Assembly (NCBI GenBank): GCA_003427395.1
Contig: BFEA01000301.1
Span: forward strand, 764,498 to 821,057
Direction of reading: 5' to 3'
DNA length: 56,560 bases
Source of the DNA: Chara braunii
Lineage: Eukaryota > Streptophyta > Charophyceae > Charales > Characeae
Below, piece by piece: positions 20,831 through 32,193 of the stretch (positions are counted from its first letter, which is position 1; each line of letters begins with the position of its first letter). Position numbers and translations under genes: made by a program. Below the pieces are notes generated by a model, which was not told the origin of the DNA, did not search any database, and worked only from the letters and a program-made list of their open reading frames with translations.

Positions 20831-22309
20831 AAGAGCGAGGTCCCTTCAAGCGAGTAACTCATTCAGAGTTGGCACAAAATGCGTCGTAGGCATAGATCAG
20901 AAAGAGTATGAGGTTGTGGGTTCAAAAGTCCACAGCCTCGTGCATGGACACCGGCAGGGCGTTAGAATGACGGACGGCTGGACACACTCCCCTGGGCTGA
21001 CGCATGGTATTATCACAGACACTGCCTGCGCACCACCCAGGGGGGATAAGTCCACGGGTATTGTATGCTGGCCTAGACTTCACGTTGGTCACTGGATGTT
21101 GTTGGCTTTGGTCGCTCTGATGATCTCCCCAGTCCAGATATCACACACACTAAATTCACTTCCTGTGATAGTACAAGTGGTAGAACCCTCCACTTTCACA
21201 CTGTAGGTCACAGGTTCGAGTCTGGTTCGGACTTTGGGGGAGATCTGTCTCTACCACATATACACACACACCCCAGATAGCACAATCACGATACTAGTCT
21301 AATACCTATACATACTATACATACAGCTACTCCATATTCGCTAGCGATGATTCTCCGGATGGCCTTTGGTGGGGACGCGTAGCTCTCTTACGGGGGAACC
21401 GTTAAGGATGAATGCTGCTCTCTTGGGTCGGGGGGTGGCATGGGGGTTGGGGGTGCATAGTGATACCGTGGCAGTCCAATGCTTGGGAAGGGGTGCCTTG
21501 TAGGGAAACCAATGCCGAACTAAGGGGTGTATCCTACTTTCGTTGGCTGTAGACCCATTCGAGTGAGGAGTGAGTTGGCAGCGGTTGGTCGCGGGTAGTT
21601 GATGATGGACGAGGTCTCCTCCAGTACCACTGGTCAATTCTCCCTGGCGGGTAATAAGGTACACACACACATTCAGGTACTAGTGGAGGTGATGAGAGCA
21701 CCTCTCACCAGTACGCAGTACTCACCTCGTAGTGGGGAGCAACATACAACCATGCATATATAGCCCACGGGCACACATCTATGATACACAAACACACACG
21801 CATCACAAAAAAATAGGGCTGGGTGGAGGTCGCGCAGGGGGCCAATAGGTGATTGTTTGAGCCTGGTGTCCGAAGTACCCGTACGGCAAGGCTCGTTCGA
21901 CTATGCTTCAACCAGGGCTAGGTCGCTAGCCCTGGTGCCTGTCGCTACTGTTCGGTCCAAGTCCCCCTCGATACTGGTAGGGTGACGGTCCTGAGTGCTG
22001 GTTAGACTAAGGTAGGATAGTAGGGATAGGGGATACGCTAGGAGTATTGACGTGAGGTTGGGATGGGTGGTGGCCTCGCCTTCCCAGAGCGACCAGGGCA
22101 GACTTCATCTGGCAATCAACGTGTGCCTAGTAACCGGCCTCTACAACACCCTGGACTTACTAAAAAAAAAAAAAAAAAAAAAAAACAGGAAAGAAAGAAA
22201 GAAAGAGAGCTTTGGTATAACTGTGAGGAGTGAGTTTCGCAGACAACTTAGCAGCCTGTCCATCAGCGATCTATCGTTCATAAGCGTTAACAACACAGGG
22301 AGCATAGTT
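20831..22309. other. TE-2 3' non-coding region with a possible SINE and A-run
   Basis: About 1.5 kb lies between the integrase stop and the polypurine tract, longer than usual. It contains a tRNA-like head (21162-21234), (CA)-rich stretches near 21130-21280 and 21660-21690, and a 24-nt A-run at 22162-22185 followed by (GAAA)n. A + strand retroposed insertion is likely, but I could not find flanking duplications that bound it. Other frames show no domain. Confidence 0.5.
21162..21234 (+). promoter_or_regulatory. tRNA-Glu-like Pol III promoter (SINE head candidate)
   Basis: An A box, TAGTACAAGTGG (21169-21180), fits the consensus TRGYNNARNNGG at every position. A B box, GGTTCGAGTCT (21213-21223), differs from GGTTCGANTCC at one. 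Their spacing of 44 nt is that of a real tRNA. The anticodon-loop position reads CTTTCAC, as in tRNA-Glu(UUC). Acceptor and anticodon stems do not pair well, so it is not a working tRNA but probably the head of a tRNA-derived SINE. Confidence 0.6.
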
Positions 22310-23348
22310 TCACAGCTCTTTTCCGTCGACCCAGTAGAACTTGTTCAACGGGTGGTAGAGGAAGTGAATGTTGTACTGTCGATTCCTCTCTTTTCCTTCA
22401 TGGGAAACAATTCTGACAATTTCGTGGGTACCGTTGGTAGCACAAGGTATCATAGGATCTCGGAAGGGAAAAGTCTCGTCGTCGATGTGTGGAAACAATT
22501 TGGACGCGTGAAAGACCGGATATGTGCGCAGATGAGGAGGCACGTCAATCACATACGAAGGACCAAAATCATCCCCTACCACCTTTAGAACTTGCCAAGG
22601 GCCATAGTACAGTGGGAGAAGCTTCCGTGATACGCCCTCTTCATCAGAAAATTCAGACATTTTGACCCAAACAACTTCCCACTTCGAAGTCCCCCTCTTT
22701 GCGCGACTTGTTAACATGTTTGATCATGGCATGCTGACGCTTGTTCATCGTTGTGATAGCGGCTTTGAGCAAGCGTGCATACTTGGCATTATAGCCAGGC
22801 ATGTCGGGCATCAAACCAGGTGACCGTTCGGGGAACAGATAGGAAAGAGGATTGCGCAGCTGCCAACTGTATCGCAGTTGATTTGGTGTCACGCCAGTTG
22901 CGGAGTGAATGGAGTTGTTGTACAACCCCTTCACTTTGTGTAACTCCTTGTCCCACGTGTTCTGATTTGGAACAATTAACGCACGAAGTAGTTGAATGAC
23001 AATCTGGTTGATTTCCTCGGCCAATCCATTCGCTTCAGGCTGTCGACCAGAAGTCTTGTCGAGTTTAATGTCGTAGATCTGAGAAGTGAAGTCCTTCCAA
23101 TCAGCACTAATGAACCTGATGTCCCGATCACTCACAAGAGTTTTCGGGGGTCCATACTGCAGAATGTACTGCTGAAGAAATTCTTCAATCACAAGCTTAG
23201 TTGGTGCATGAGGTGGAGGAATCAAATTCAGAAATTTTGAAAAACGATCCACGATGACCATGACTTGTGAATGTGCTCCCTCGCTCACCTTCCCATGTTC
23301 GTGAAATCGATAGAGACCAACTCACTAGGTCCATCAGGAATCGGGAGG
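22310..23348 (-). pseudogene. TE-2 integrase core and C-terminal chromodomain-like tail
   Basis: Read right to left: LPIPDGPSELVSIDF (first catalytic Asp in IDF), VDRFSKF, VSDRDIRF (second Asp) and GLAEEINQ (catalytic Glu retained), then the end of the core. A frameshift near 22690 leads to WVKMSEFSDEEGVSRKLLP, YYGPWQVL and PPHLRTYPVFHASKL, then a chromodomain-like HEIVRIVSHEG...YNIHFLYHP segment. The piece ends abruptly at 23348, where TE-3 is inserted; the missing codons continue at 32152. Confidence 0.9.
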
Positions 23349-24270
23349 TGCGAGGCCATTGCCTCTATGAGCCCCATAAGGCCCCCTTTTTGCAGCCCGT
23401 CGGCCGCCCTAAGTGAAGGCAGGCTCGACAAGGCCCTCGGGGCCCTTTTTCTGGCCACTACTCAACTCAGGGAAATTCAGGCAGTTGCGCAGCGCTAGTT
23501 GGTTGAGTGAACCCAGGCCCTTGGCCGCCTGTGTGAATGAATGTGAAGCAGGCCCTGGGCTGGATACGGGTACCGGACCAAACAAAGGCCGAAGGCAGTT
23601 GGGCACATGCAACCACTACATGCCCACGAGACTGCTCTCGTCGTGCTAGGCCTCAGGCTACCGGGGCCTACTGGAAGCTTCCTGGCACTGGACGCAGGCA
23701 GGCCACTTCGATATAGGGAAGGGTCTGCCTCCTCATTCGGCATTCGGGTGCTGGCTGCATGCTGCGCAAGCTCTGCTGCGCTATTTGCTGGTTGACGCCT
23801 ACGCTCTCACAGGTGAGCAGGGGAGGAGCATGCAGCCATAGCCGAGCTGCGCTGTTGTATGCTGGGTGGAGCGCAGGGTGGTCCTTGGGTGCTAGTGGCA
23901 TCTGTGAGTTGGGGAACGAGGTTGTGAGTGTAGCGCGAGACATACCTGGTGCTGGATGCGTGCCACATTGGTCGTCATATGCTCGTACTTCGGGAATGTT
24001 GTTGATGTCATCTTTCGGCTTCGTAGTATAGGCTAGTTAGGATCTGCCACATGTAGTCTGGGCGCCGAGCGCCAGATAGGATATCAACTCTGGTTCTTCG
24101 TCGATGATGACAGGACTATTTCAGCATTGTCAATTACGAACTCTTGGTGTGTTCTTATCTGGTGATTCTCGTGATGCAATGTTGTTGTTGGTTCGAGGTC
24201 AAGACTATCTGGACTCGTATGTATGATGCTGTTTGATTGTTGAAGTTCGCTATTGCTCATCTTTCTTGCA
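23349..24270 (+). repeat. TE-3 5' LTR
   Basis: 922 bp, TGCGAGGCCATTGCC to CATCTTTCTTGCA, same length as the 3' LTR. GC-rich in the first half with GCGC words; no clear TATA box was seen. The primer site follows after 3 bp. Confidence 0.95.
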
Positions 24271-24273
24271 ATT

Positions 24274-24285
24274 TGGTATCAGAGT
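24274..24285 (+). other. TE-3 primer binding site (initiator Met tRNA)
   Basis: TGGTATCAGAGT, matching the plant initiator-Met primer site TGGTATCAGAGC at 11 of 12 positions, 3 bp after the LTR. Confidence 0.9.
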
Positions 24286-25539
24286 TGTGGTTAGATTGCA
24301 CTCATCTGGCGCTTGTCTTCTACCTTATGCGGTACATACATGCGGTCTACTGGGCGAGTTTGGTCGTAGTGTGTAGTGAGAAGGGTGGGGACGAGTGTAA
24401 GGCGACCGAGGAGGTGAGGGGAATCGCCAGGAAGGCTATGTGAGGTGAATGTGGTCTGGACAGTGTGATGAGAACTATCGAATGTGCGATTGATGCTGAG
24501 GTGGAACGGCGAAATAATGTTGGTTGTGTCGATGCAGTGACTGGTCATCGCGATTGCCATTTGGTCATCTCGTGAGATTATCTCTGTGGTTGGGGGCAGC
24601 TAAATGAGGTACGTTGCTCTTAACCTTATCTTCCCTCTCCGACACTTCTTACCGTGAGGTTGTGTGTTCCTTCTTGAGAGTCCTCTCATCGTGAGGTGTC
24701 GAGTGCGCTCAACCTGGAGAGTCGGCATTGTTCACGGGGAGCATCTGGGTGGAGATGGGCGAAGCTTTCTAAAGGGCCCTGGGCGAAGCACTGGGACACG
24801 GTCACCATGCCAACCCACAGGGAGTAGAGCACGCATGCCTAAGCTGTTTGTCCTTTGTTCGGCTTGCTGCGCTGTAAGATGGATACTACTCGGCAGGCCA
24901 GCCCTACAGGAAAGACGAGCACCCCGCGTCTATAAATAAACATGGGAAGGGGAACCATTGACTGTGATCGTCGTCCGACTGCGACGTAAAATAATTCCTG
25001 GAGTCACTTGGGGGCGGACACAAAATTGCCCCTGGATCAATCAATGGTTGGAAGGCTCGCGGCACGCCGAGGATAAATATACGTGCAAGGCTGGCCAGCT
25101 CAGTGGATACTCGGGGCACAAGGGTGGGCCGGACACACACACCTTTAGACACGCTAAGCTCTCCAGATCGCTCAGGAACGCTGACGTCAAGAGATACTCA
25201 GGGGAACTAAGGGAGGGGTTGATTCCAGGTAACAAGTTCGAGAAAATGAAATGTTGTCCTACACACACAAATGATTATGTTTTTATGTTTTGATTAGTTA
25301 GATGAACTACCATTGACATCTGACAGACAAAATTAGTTAGAACTGTTGATTGTTCCTGGTGCTTCTGTTTGCGGACTAGTCAGACTAAAAATAGTTTCAG
25401 TTGTAGGAATCTGACTTACCTGTTGACCTTAAGTGATATCTGTTCCGAAATAGCCACCATCTAATTAGTGGGTCTGTGCACTGTGTTGCAATAGACATCT
25501 AGTATGATCTAGTGAGGACAGTGCACTGCGTTGTAGCCT
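24286..25539 (+). other. TE-3 untranslated leader
   Basis: About 1.25 kb without a recognisable gene between the primer site and the first gag ATG. It contains a CTCATCGTGAGG/TTACCGTGAGG pair near 24650-24690 and mixed-composition sequence; frames up to 111 codons have no domain. Confidence 0.6.
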
Positions 25540-27515
25540 ATGAGCGACGAGGACACCGAAGAGGACGACCGCACGATCTTGTGATCAGCTAGAGGCCCGA
25601 GAGCCCACGTGTCCCTAGGACCGGAGGGTGATAGGATTTTGTTCCGCTGGCTTAGGGAGAGGCAGCAGCAGCAGAGGAGGGCTATAGCAGCCGAGGCCAG
25701 CAAATCTTTAGTTCGCGAGGCCGGTGCTACAACAGCCATGGCCACTACAGCCATCTTCTGCGCAACAGACTTATCAAGCCGGTAGTTCAGGTGCCGTCAG
25801 GGCAACGGCCGCGCAGACCGTGAGTCGGTCCACTGGCATTATGGCAAGCCAAGCCGCGGTGTTAACTCCAGAGGATGTCGCCATACAGCAGGCAGCCCTG
25901 CAGGAGGCACAGCTACAGCTGGCAGTAGGGGAGATAAAAGCGGAAAACAAAAAGATGATCAGAAGAAGAGCAAGGATGCAGCGAAGAGGGGCAGACAGAG
26001 TTAGAGACGATGGATTTGACCAATATGGATGATGATGTGAGGGTAGTTAGGAGGGCCCTCCTAGGCGTCATAGAGATGCACGAGCATCAAACTACCATCC
26101 TTCAGGACATTCAACAGAGCCTAGCCATGTTGGCAGGCCATGCTCAGGCAGCACCATCACCAGCGGGGCTTGGTGCCTGGCCCGTGCCATATCCTCCCTT
26201 TTCTGTTCCACCGGTGACAGGGGTATCCCCATATGTAGCCCCTTCATCGGTTGCTATCGTTTCCCTCGGCATGCCGCTGTCAGGAGGGGTAACAGCAGGG
26301 AGTAGTTTGCAGGTTCCTGTACAGACAGTGTTCACTCCAAATCCGTCGCAGGTTGTTGTCACCACGCAGCCTGCTGTCTCACAGCCTGTGCAGCCTCAAG
26401 GCACGCAGCCCCAACAGCTAGCACAGCAACCTGTGTCACCGGGTCCACAGCCCGAAGTGATGTAGGGACCGAGACAAATGTAGTGGGTTCCAAAGACGGC
26501 CATCGCCGCTCCCAAACCTTTTACAGGGGATAAGAGGGGCGAAGACCTCGACACATGGTTGAGGGCAGTGCCGATCTACGTCAGGTGTAAACTCACCTTG
26601 GCGCACGAAAAAGTGTTTGTGGCTGCTTCCTACCTAGAGGGTAGTGCAGCAAGATGGTTGAGTGGTCTCGTGCAACTTCAGGGATATGGTCATGACTTCC
26701 GCGCTTGGGCGGCCTCCCAAAAATTGGAGGACTTCCTGAAGATGGCGGAAGAGAGGTGGCATGATCCTCAGGAGGCCCAAAGGGCCACTGATGCGATCCT
26801 GACACTGCACACGCGGGAGTTTAAGTCAGCAAGGGAAGCCACCGACGCTGTTGAGCGTCTGATATGTGTCCCAGGGGTGCGCTATGACCCCCAGGTCCTG
26901 TTGACTTCATACCTGAGATGCTTTTCGCAGCCTCTCAGGAACCAATTGGCAAAAGAGGCCAACATCAATATGCACAACTTCCCTTCGTTTAGCAAGGTGG
27001 CCCTAGACCTTGAAGCAAAAATAGGGCATGGACAGACACGCAGTACGGACGGGAGGAAGAAGACACTGCCTCCTAACTGGAAAGCGAAAGGTCGCTTGAT
27101 GTTTGTCGACAACGATGGTTCTACCATCAAATTGGATGGCAACTTCCAGGAGGGAGTAGGTTCAGATGCAGGCAGCATAGACGCTTCAGAGGGTGGAGTG
27201 GTCGCTGTCGTAGCACAAAAAGGTAAGGTGACCGGTAGACGCCGCGGAGGCTCCCGGTCTAGGAGTCAAGTTGACCCCAATGCTCCTCCATGGGAGAAAG
27301 CGGGTCTTACAGAGGACGTGTGGACAGACCGTAACTCACAGCAGGCTTGTATTCGTTGTGGTCAATATGGTGACAGCCAATTCAAGTGCCGCAACAAGAA
27401 GGTGACGGAAAAGATTTCGCCTACGATGGGGCAGGTTTTGGGATCCTCTCAGCCCGTTGGTAGCAATGTTGCCAGCACTTCAGGCAGTGCTCCGGGAAAC
27501 ACGTCGGGCCAGTAG
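25540..27515 (+). pseudogene. gag: TE-3 gag, frameshifted, zinc knuckle lacking His
   Basis: The likely start is ATG 25540 with an acidic MSDEDTEEDD opening, soon stopped by a TGA. Coding similarity then moves between frames: a Gln/Ala-rich helical part (25724-26032), a Pro/Gln/Val-rich linker (26010-26465) ended by two stops, and the capsid-type domain in an open frame 26559-27515 (FTGDKRGEDLDTWL just upstream, then YLEGSAARWL, LEDFLKMAEERWHDP, YLRCFSQPLRNQL). The nucleocapsid motif at 27348-27389 reads C-X2-C-X4-D-X4-C, with Asp where the zinc-binding His belongs. A basic GRRRGGSRSRS patch precedes it. Confidence 0.9.
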
Positions 27516-27713
27516 GAATTGTAGTTGTTCCTGCTAGGGTCGACGTGGCGGTGACACCCTCACCATCTCGAGGGATGGCCCAAGCTACTCACTACAGCGT
27601 CGTCCCGCAAGCACATACAGACCCATCGAGCCTTTGTTCGATGAATGTGTTAGAGTCCTTGAGGAGCTAGAAGTGGAGTGGTCTAGATGTGTTTGAGTCC
27701 TTAGGAGCTAGAA

Positions 27714-28160
27714 GTGGAGTGGTCCAGATCAGACCCGCTAGCTTCTTGGACGACACTAGTCAAAGCCCCTAAGGGTGAGATGTTCGTCAACGAGGTAGTC
27801 ATCGGCGGCCGCAAGGCCGGGGCCTATTATGACACGTGCTCAACGAGGAACTTTATTAGTCGCGCGTGCATTGAGAGGCTGCGTTTACAGGGGCAAGTGC
27901 AGGGCTTGAGTCGACCTGTGGCAACAAACACCGCATGGTAATTAATGACTACCTTCAGGACGTAGAGTGTTGTTTCCCGTACGCGGGAGGGGACTTGAGA
28001 CATCGTGTCTCGTTCCTGGTAAGTGACGAACTCCCCATGGATATGTTGTTAGGTATGTACTACCTCTCTGTGGCACAGCCCCAGTTTGACTGGGACCGAA
28101 AAGTGGTCAAACACACTCTGCCAGGTGGAGGGACCGCCAGATTACACAAGTTCAAAGCTA
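27714..28160 (+). pseudogene. TE-3 aspartic protease, active site altered
   Basis: The retropepsin loop reads YYDTCSTRNFIS where active relatives have D-T/S-G-A-T-R-N-F-I-S, so the conserved Gly is Cys. After a frameshift at about 27935 the domain continues with FLVSDELPMDMLLGMYYL, the second half of the protease. It would process the Gag-Pol polyprotein. A near-duplicated AGAAGTGGAGTGGTC segment lies just upstream (about 27670-27723). Confidence 0.85.
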
Positions 28161-29650
28161 GTAGTCTGATTGAGTCATACGGGTGCATGTGTGCGGCCGC
28201 ATTCTACAACTATTATAAGCAAAATCAGGAGGAGGGTATGTACTTAGTTTATGTCTCTGCTCCGGGCGAGCCAGTGAAAATGTCGTCGGAGATAGGGGGA
28301 GTAGTTGCTAAGTACCTTGATCTATTTGAAGAGCCGACAGGGGTTGTAGAGAGGGAGGTCGTCCACGCAATAGAGATTATCTCAGGGTCCAGTATTCCGA
28401 AGGGTAGGATCTATCGAATGTCTCCAGGCGAGCTTGATGAGCTTCACCGACAACTCAAGGAACTCGTAGAGAAGGGGTGGATCCGACCGAGTGTCTCTCC
28501 TTATGGGTCTCCAGATTTATTTGTACCTAAGAAGAAGGAGGGTAGTCTTAGGATGTGCATTGACTAAAGGGGCCTCATGCCATCACTGTAAAGAATCAAG
28601 AACCCCTACCGCGCATCAATGATATGTTAGATAAAGTGCAAGGGTTTCGATACTTCAGTAAGATAGATCTGAAGTCCGGGTACCATCAGATTGCAATCCG
28701 GCCCGAGGATCAACACAAAACCGCCTTTCAGACCAGGTATGGTCTGTACGAGTTTATGGTGATGCCTTTCGGCCTTCGCAATGCTCCTGGCACCTTTCAG
28801 CACACTATGAATCGGATATTCCATGACTACTTGGATAAGTTTGTCGTCGTGTACCTCGATGACATACTTATTTTTAGTAAGACTGTCGAGGAGCATGTTG
28901 CACATTTCGACAAAGTCCTCAGTCTCCTGCGACAGCACAAGTTCAAGATCAACGGTGAGAAGTGCGAGTTTGGCCGCACCCGTGTCTTGTACTTGGGTCA
29001 TGAGATCTCCGCGTTAGGGTTGAAGCCCGATAACGCGAAGGTGGCCAGCATTCGTGATTGGCCACGTCCTTAGTCTGTAACTGAGATGAGATCTTTCTTA
29101 GGAATGACTGGCTACTACAAAACTTTCGTTAAGAACTATAGCATAGTGGCCGCTCCTTTGACTAATCTGACCCGCCTTGACACCCCATGGGAGTGGACAG
29201 ACAAGTGCGAGGCTGCTTTCAAACATCTGAAGCATGCGTTGACGCACTACGAGGTCTTCAAACTTCCTGATCTTGACAAGCTGTCACGGATGCCAGCCAA
29301 TATGGCATTGGCGCCGTGCTCGCGCAGCAGGAGGGGCCAAAGTTGAGGCCAGTCGAGCACATGTCGAAAAAGATGCCGTCTCAGAAGTTGGCAAAGTCCA
29401 CCTACGAGAAGGAACTCTACGCAGCGTACAAGGCTCTGACCCATTGGAGACACTATCTCCTTGGGAGATTCTTCATCCTTAGGACTAATCATCAGACCCT
29501 GAGATGGATGAGAACTCAACCCGCACTATCTGACGCCCTGAAGCGTTGGATCGAAGTCATTGAGCAATATGACTTCAACCCCCAGTATCTCAAAGGGGAG
29601 TACAAGAAGGTGGTTGATGCCTTGTCGCGTAGACCTGACTTTTCAGGTGC
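28161..29650 (+). pseudogene. TE-3 reverse transcriptase and RNase H
   Basis: Order of motifs: GRIYRMSPGEL, KGWIRPSVSPYGSP, then MCID followed by TAA 28565 and a frameshift; [31 protein letters not shown] and catalytic YLDD (28852-28863), LGHEISALGL, stop TAG 29071, FLGMTGYYKTFV. RNase H starts with the first Asp in VTDASQYGIG (frameshift near 29285), Glu in YEKELYA, but Asn replaces the third acidic residue (RTNHQTL instead of RTDHQ), and VVDALSRRPDF closes the domain. The protein would have made element DNA in the particle; the lesions rule that out. Confidence 0.93.
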
Positions 29651-31100
29651 GGTGATTACTGAGTCCGATCTCACGGACGATGTTACTCGCTCTTTGGTGG
29701 ATGCTATCGCGAGGATCAGTTCATGTCTGAGATCATACGCAAACTCCAGGCAAAGGACAAGAAAACCTATGCTGAGTTTGAGTTGGTCAATAGCTTGTTG
29801 TTCCTTGAGAAGGAAGGGAATAAACGATTGTGTGTCCCGAGTAGCGAGTCTTTGCGTAGTTTGTTTTTAGGCGAGTGTCATGATGCCACCAGCCATTTTG
29901 GGTATAAAAAGACCGCAGCCAACCTGCTGCAGCGGTTCTGGTGGCCCATGATGATGCGGGATGCCCAACTGTACGTGGAGACTTGTCAAGTCTGTCAACG
30001 GGACAAGCCACGTACTCAGGCTCCTCTTGGGCTTCTGAAGCCCCTTCCGATTCCGGAACGGCCTGGTGAGAGTCTTTCCATGGATTTCATGGATACTCTA
30101 ATCACCAGCAAGAGTGGGATGCGTCACATCTTTGTCATCGTGGATAGATTTAGTAAGTATGCTAGGTTAGTAGCCATGATTGAAACAACAAAGACGGAGT
30201 ACGTGATTAGAATGTTTAAAGAGAACTGGGTCAGGGAGTTCGGTCTACCGATGTCCATTGTTAGTGACAGGGATGTCCGGTTCACCAGTGAGTTGTGGAA
30301 GGCCGCTGCTGCAGAACGGGGAACTCAGTTGCAGATGACTTATGGGAATCACCCAGAGGCCAACGGTCAAGCTGAGCAACTGAACCGCGTTGTGCAACAC
30401 CTGTTTAAGGCATTACATCAAGCCCAATCAGGTGGATTGGGATGAGAAGGTTGCTCTCATCGCCAGCCTGCACAACAACGCTGTACACAGCGCCACTGGG
30501 GTAGCCCAAACAGCTTACTACCAACATTCAAGCCTAGACTACCCTTAGACTTTCTTCTTCCTGAGAATCAAACCACTGCTGCACCAGGTACCCTGGAATT
30601 TGCTTACCGCTATGAACAGAAGATGCAGCAGGCTATAGAACAGATGCAGAAGTCCCAGGCTGAGTCAGAAAATAGACATCGTCAGCCTTCTACATTTCAG
30701 GTTGGGGATAGGGTCTGGGTTAAGGCGTCAGAACTGGGACAGGAGCACGAGATCTCCCGCAAACTCATGCCCCAGTACTTTGGACCCTGGGAAGTCTTGG
30801 ATATCGTTGGGGCAGATCCGGATGAGCCATCCTATGTTATCCGGATACCTGGTCATCTCCGTACTTACCCTGTCTTCCACGCCTCCAAACTGGCACCTTT
30901 CAAAGAGACTGATCAGTTTCCATCTCGTCGCTCAATGCTGCCCCCAACCATGGACGGAGAGGTGGACATCGATGATATTGTGGATCACAGAGAGCTGTCG
31001 GTATCAAGACCAACAGGCCGAGGACGTCCTCCAAAACCGAAGCTGTAGTACCACGTTCGGTTCCGGCATCACACTGATCCGAAGGAGGACCGATGGTTCA
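29651..31100 (+). pseudogene. TE-3 integrase with chromodomain-like C-terminus
   Basis: The HHCC finger is intact (HDATSH ... CQVCQ), followed by GLLKPLPIPERPGESLSMDF (Asp), IVSDRDVRF (Asp) and HPEANGQAEQLNR (Glu), so the D,D-35-E triad is complete in the open frame 29723-30445. A frameshift near 30440 breaks the core end (LIASLHNNAVHSATG). From 30623 an open frame gives GDRVWVKASELG, YFGPWEVL, HLRTYPVFHASKLAPF and a chromodomain-like region (IDDIVDHREL, then YHVRFRHHTDPKEDRWF in the next frame). The best-preserved integrase of the window, still not expressible as one protein. Confidence 0.92.
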
Positions 31101-31216
31101 CAAGGGAAGAGCTCATGCAGAACGCTCCTCAAGTTATAGCCCAATACGAGAGATCTCTACAGAAGGGAAAGCGCCCTATGATCGAAAACTTAGTTTTCCA
31201 GAGGACTGTTGAAGCT

Positions 31217-31229
31217 GAGGAGGAGGGAA
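31217..31229 (+). other. TE-3 polypurine tract
   Basis: GAGGAGGAGGGAA, all purine, directly abutting the TG of the 3' LTR. Confidence 0.9.
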
Positions 31230-32151
31230 TGCGAGGCCATTGCCTCTATGAGCTCCATAAGGCCCCCTTTTTGCAGCCTGTAAGCCGCCCTAAGTGAAGG
31301 CAGGCTCGACGAGGCCCTTAGGGCCCTTTTTCTGGCCACTACGCAACTCAAGGAAATTCAGGCAGTTGCGCAGCGCCAGTTGGTTGAGTGAACCCAAGCC
31401 CTGGGCTGCCTGTGTGAATGAATGTGAAGCAGGCCCTGGGCTGGATACGGGTACCGGACCAAACAAAGGCCGAAGGCAGTTGGGCACATGCAACCACTAC
31501 AGGCCCAAGGGCCTGCTCTCGTCGTGCTGGGCCTCAGGCTAACGGGGCCTACAGGAAGCTTCCTGGGACTGGACGCAGGCAGGCCACTTCGATATAGGGA
31601 AGGGCCTGCCTCCTCATTCGGCATTCGGGTGCTGGCTGCATGCTGCACAAGTGCTGCTGCGCTATTTGCTGGCTGGCGCCTACGCTCTCACGGGCGAGCA
31701 AGGGAGGAGCATGCAGCCATACCCGAGCTGCGCTGCTGTATGCTGGGTGAAGCGCAGGGTGGTCCTTGGGTGCTAGTGGCATCTGTGAGTTGGGGAACGA
31801 GGTTGTGAGTGTAGCGCGAGACATACCTGGTGCTGGAAGCATGCGACATTGGTCGCCATATGCTCGNACTTCGGGAANGNTGTTGATGTCATCTTTCGGC
31901 TTCATAGTATAGGCTAGATAGGATCTGCCACATGTACTCTCGGCGCCGAGCGCCAGATAGGATATCAACTCTGGTTCTTTGTTGATGATGATGGGACTAT
32001 TTCAGCATTGTCAATTACGAACTCTTGGTGTGTTCTTATCTGGTGATTCTCGTGATGCAATGCTGCTGTTGGTTCAAGGTCAAGACTATCTGGACTCATA
32101 TGTATGATGCTGTTTGATTGTTGAAGTTCGCTATTGCTCATCTTTCTTGCA
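31230..32151 (+). repeat. TE-3 3' LTR
   Basis: 922 bp, homologous to 23349-24270 over the full length. Three ambiguous bases at 31867, 31878 and 31880 lie in a stretch that is unambiguous in the 5' copy. Confidence 0.95.
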
Positions 32152-32193
32152 GAGGGGGTTCAACAGGCCATAAGGCTTATGCCTATGGACTTT
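32152..32193 (-). pseudogene. TE-2 integrase fragment between TE-3 and LINE-1
   Basis: Forty-two bp that encode, on the - strand, KVHRHKPYGLLNP, the segment joining the CX2C pair of the zinc finger to LPIP of the core. Its right end is cut by the A-rich tail of LINE-1 and its left by TE-3. The first 4 bp (GAGG) are the TE-3 target duplication. Confidence 0.85.

Larger units (their letters stand above)
23349..32151 (+). mobile_element. TE-3: Ty3/gypsy element inserted in the TE-2 integrase
   Basis: Two 922-bp LTRs (23349-24270, 31230-32151; TGCGAGGCC to TTTCTTGCA) flank primer site, gag, protease, RT, RNase H, integrase, chromodomain-like tail and polypurine tract. The duplication GAGG at 23345-23348 and 32152-32155 marks the insertion. 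Removing the element plus one GAGG joins the two sides in frame as GLLNPLPIPDG, a canonical integrase string, which proves the borders. In the first 190 bp of the LTRs I count about 13 differences, mostly transitions. The genes carry stops and frameshifts. Confidence 0.95.

Noticed and set aside
20852-20932. Second tRNA-like module (GGTTCAAAAG near 20919)
   Set aside because: The candidate A box lacks the conserved G and is 64 nt away instead of about 44.
22337-22588. + strand frame across the TE-2 integrase
   Set aside because: It is the complement of clear integrase tail motifs (GPWQVL, HASKLF) on the - strand.
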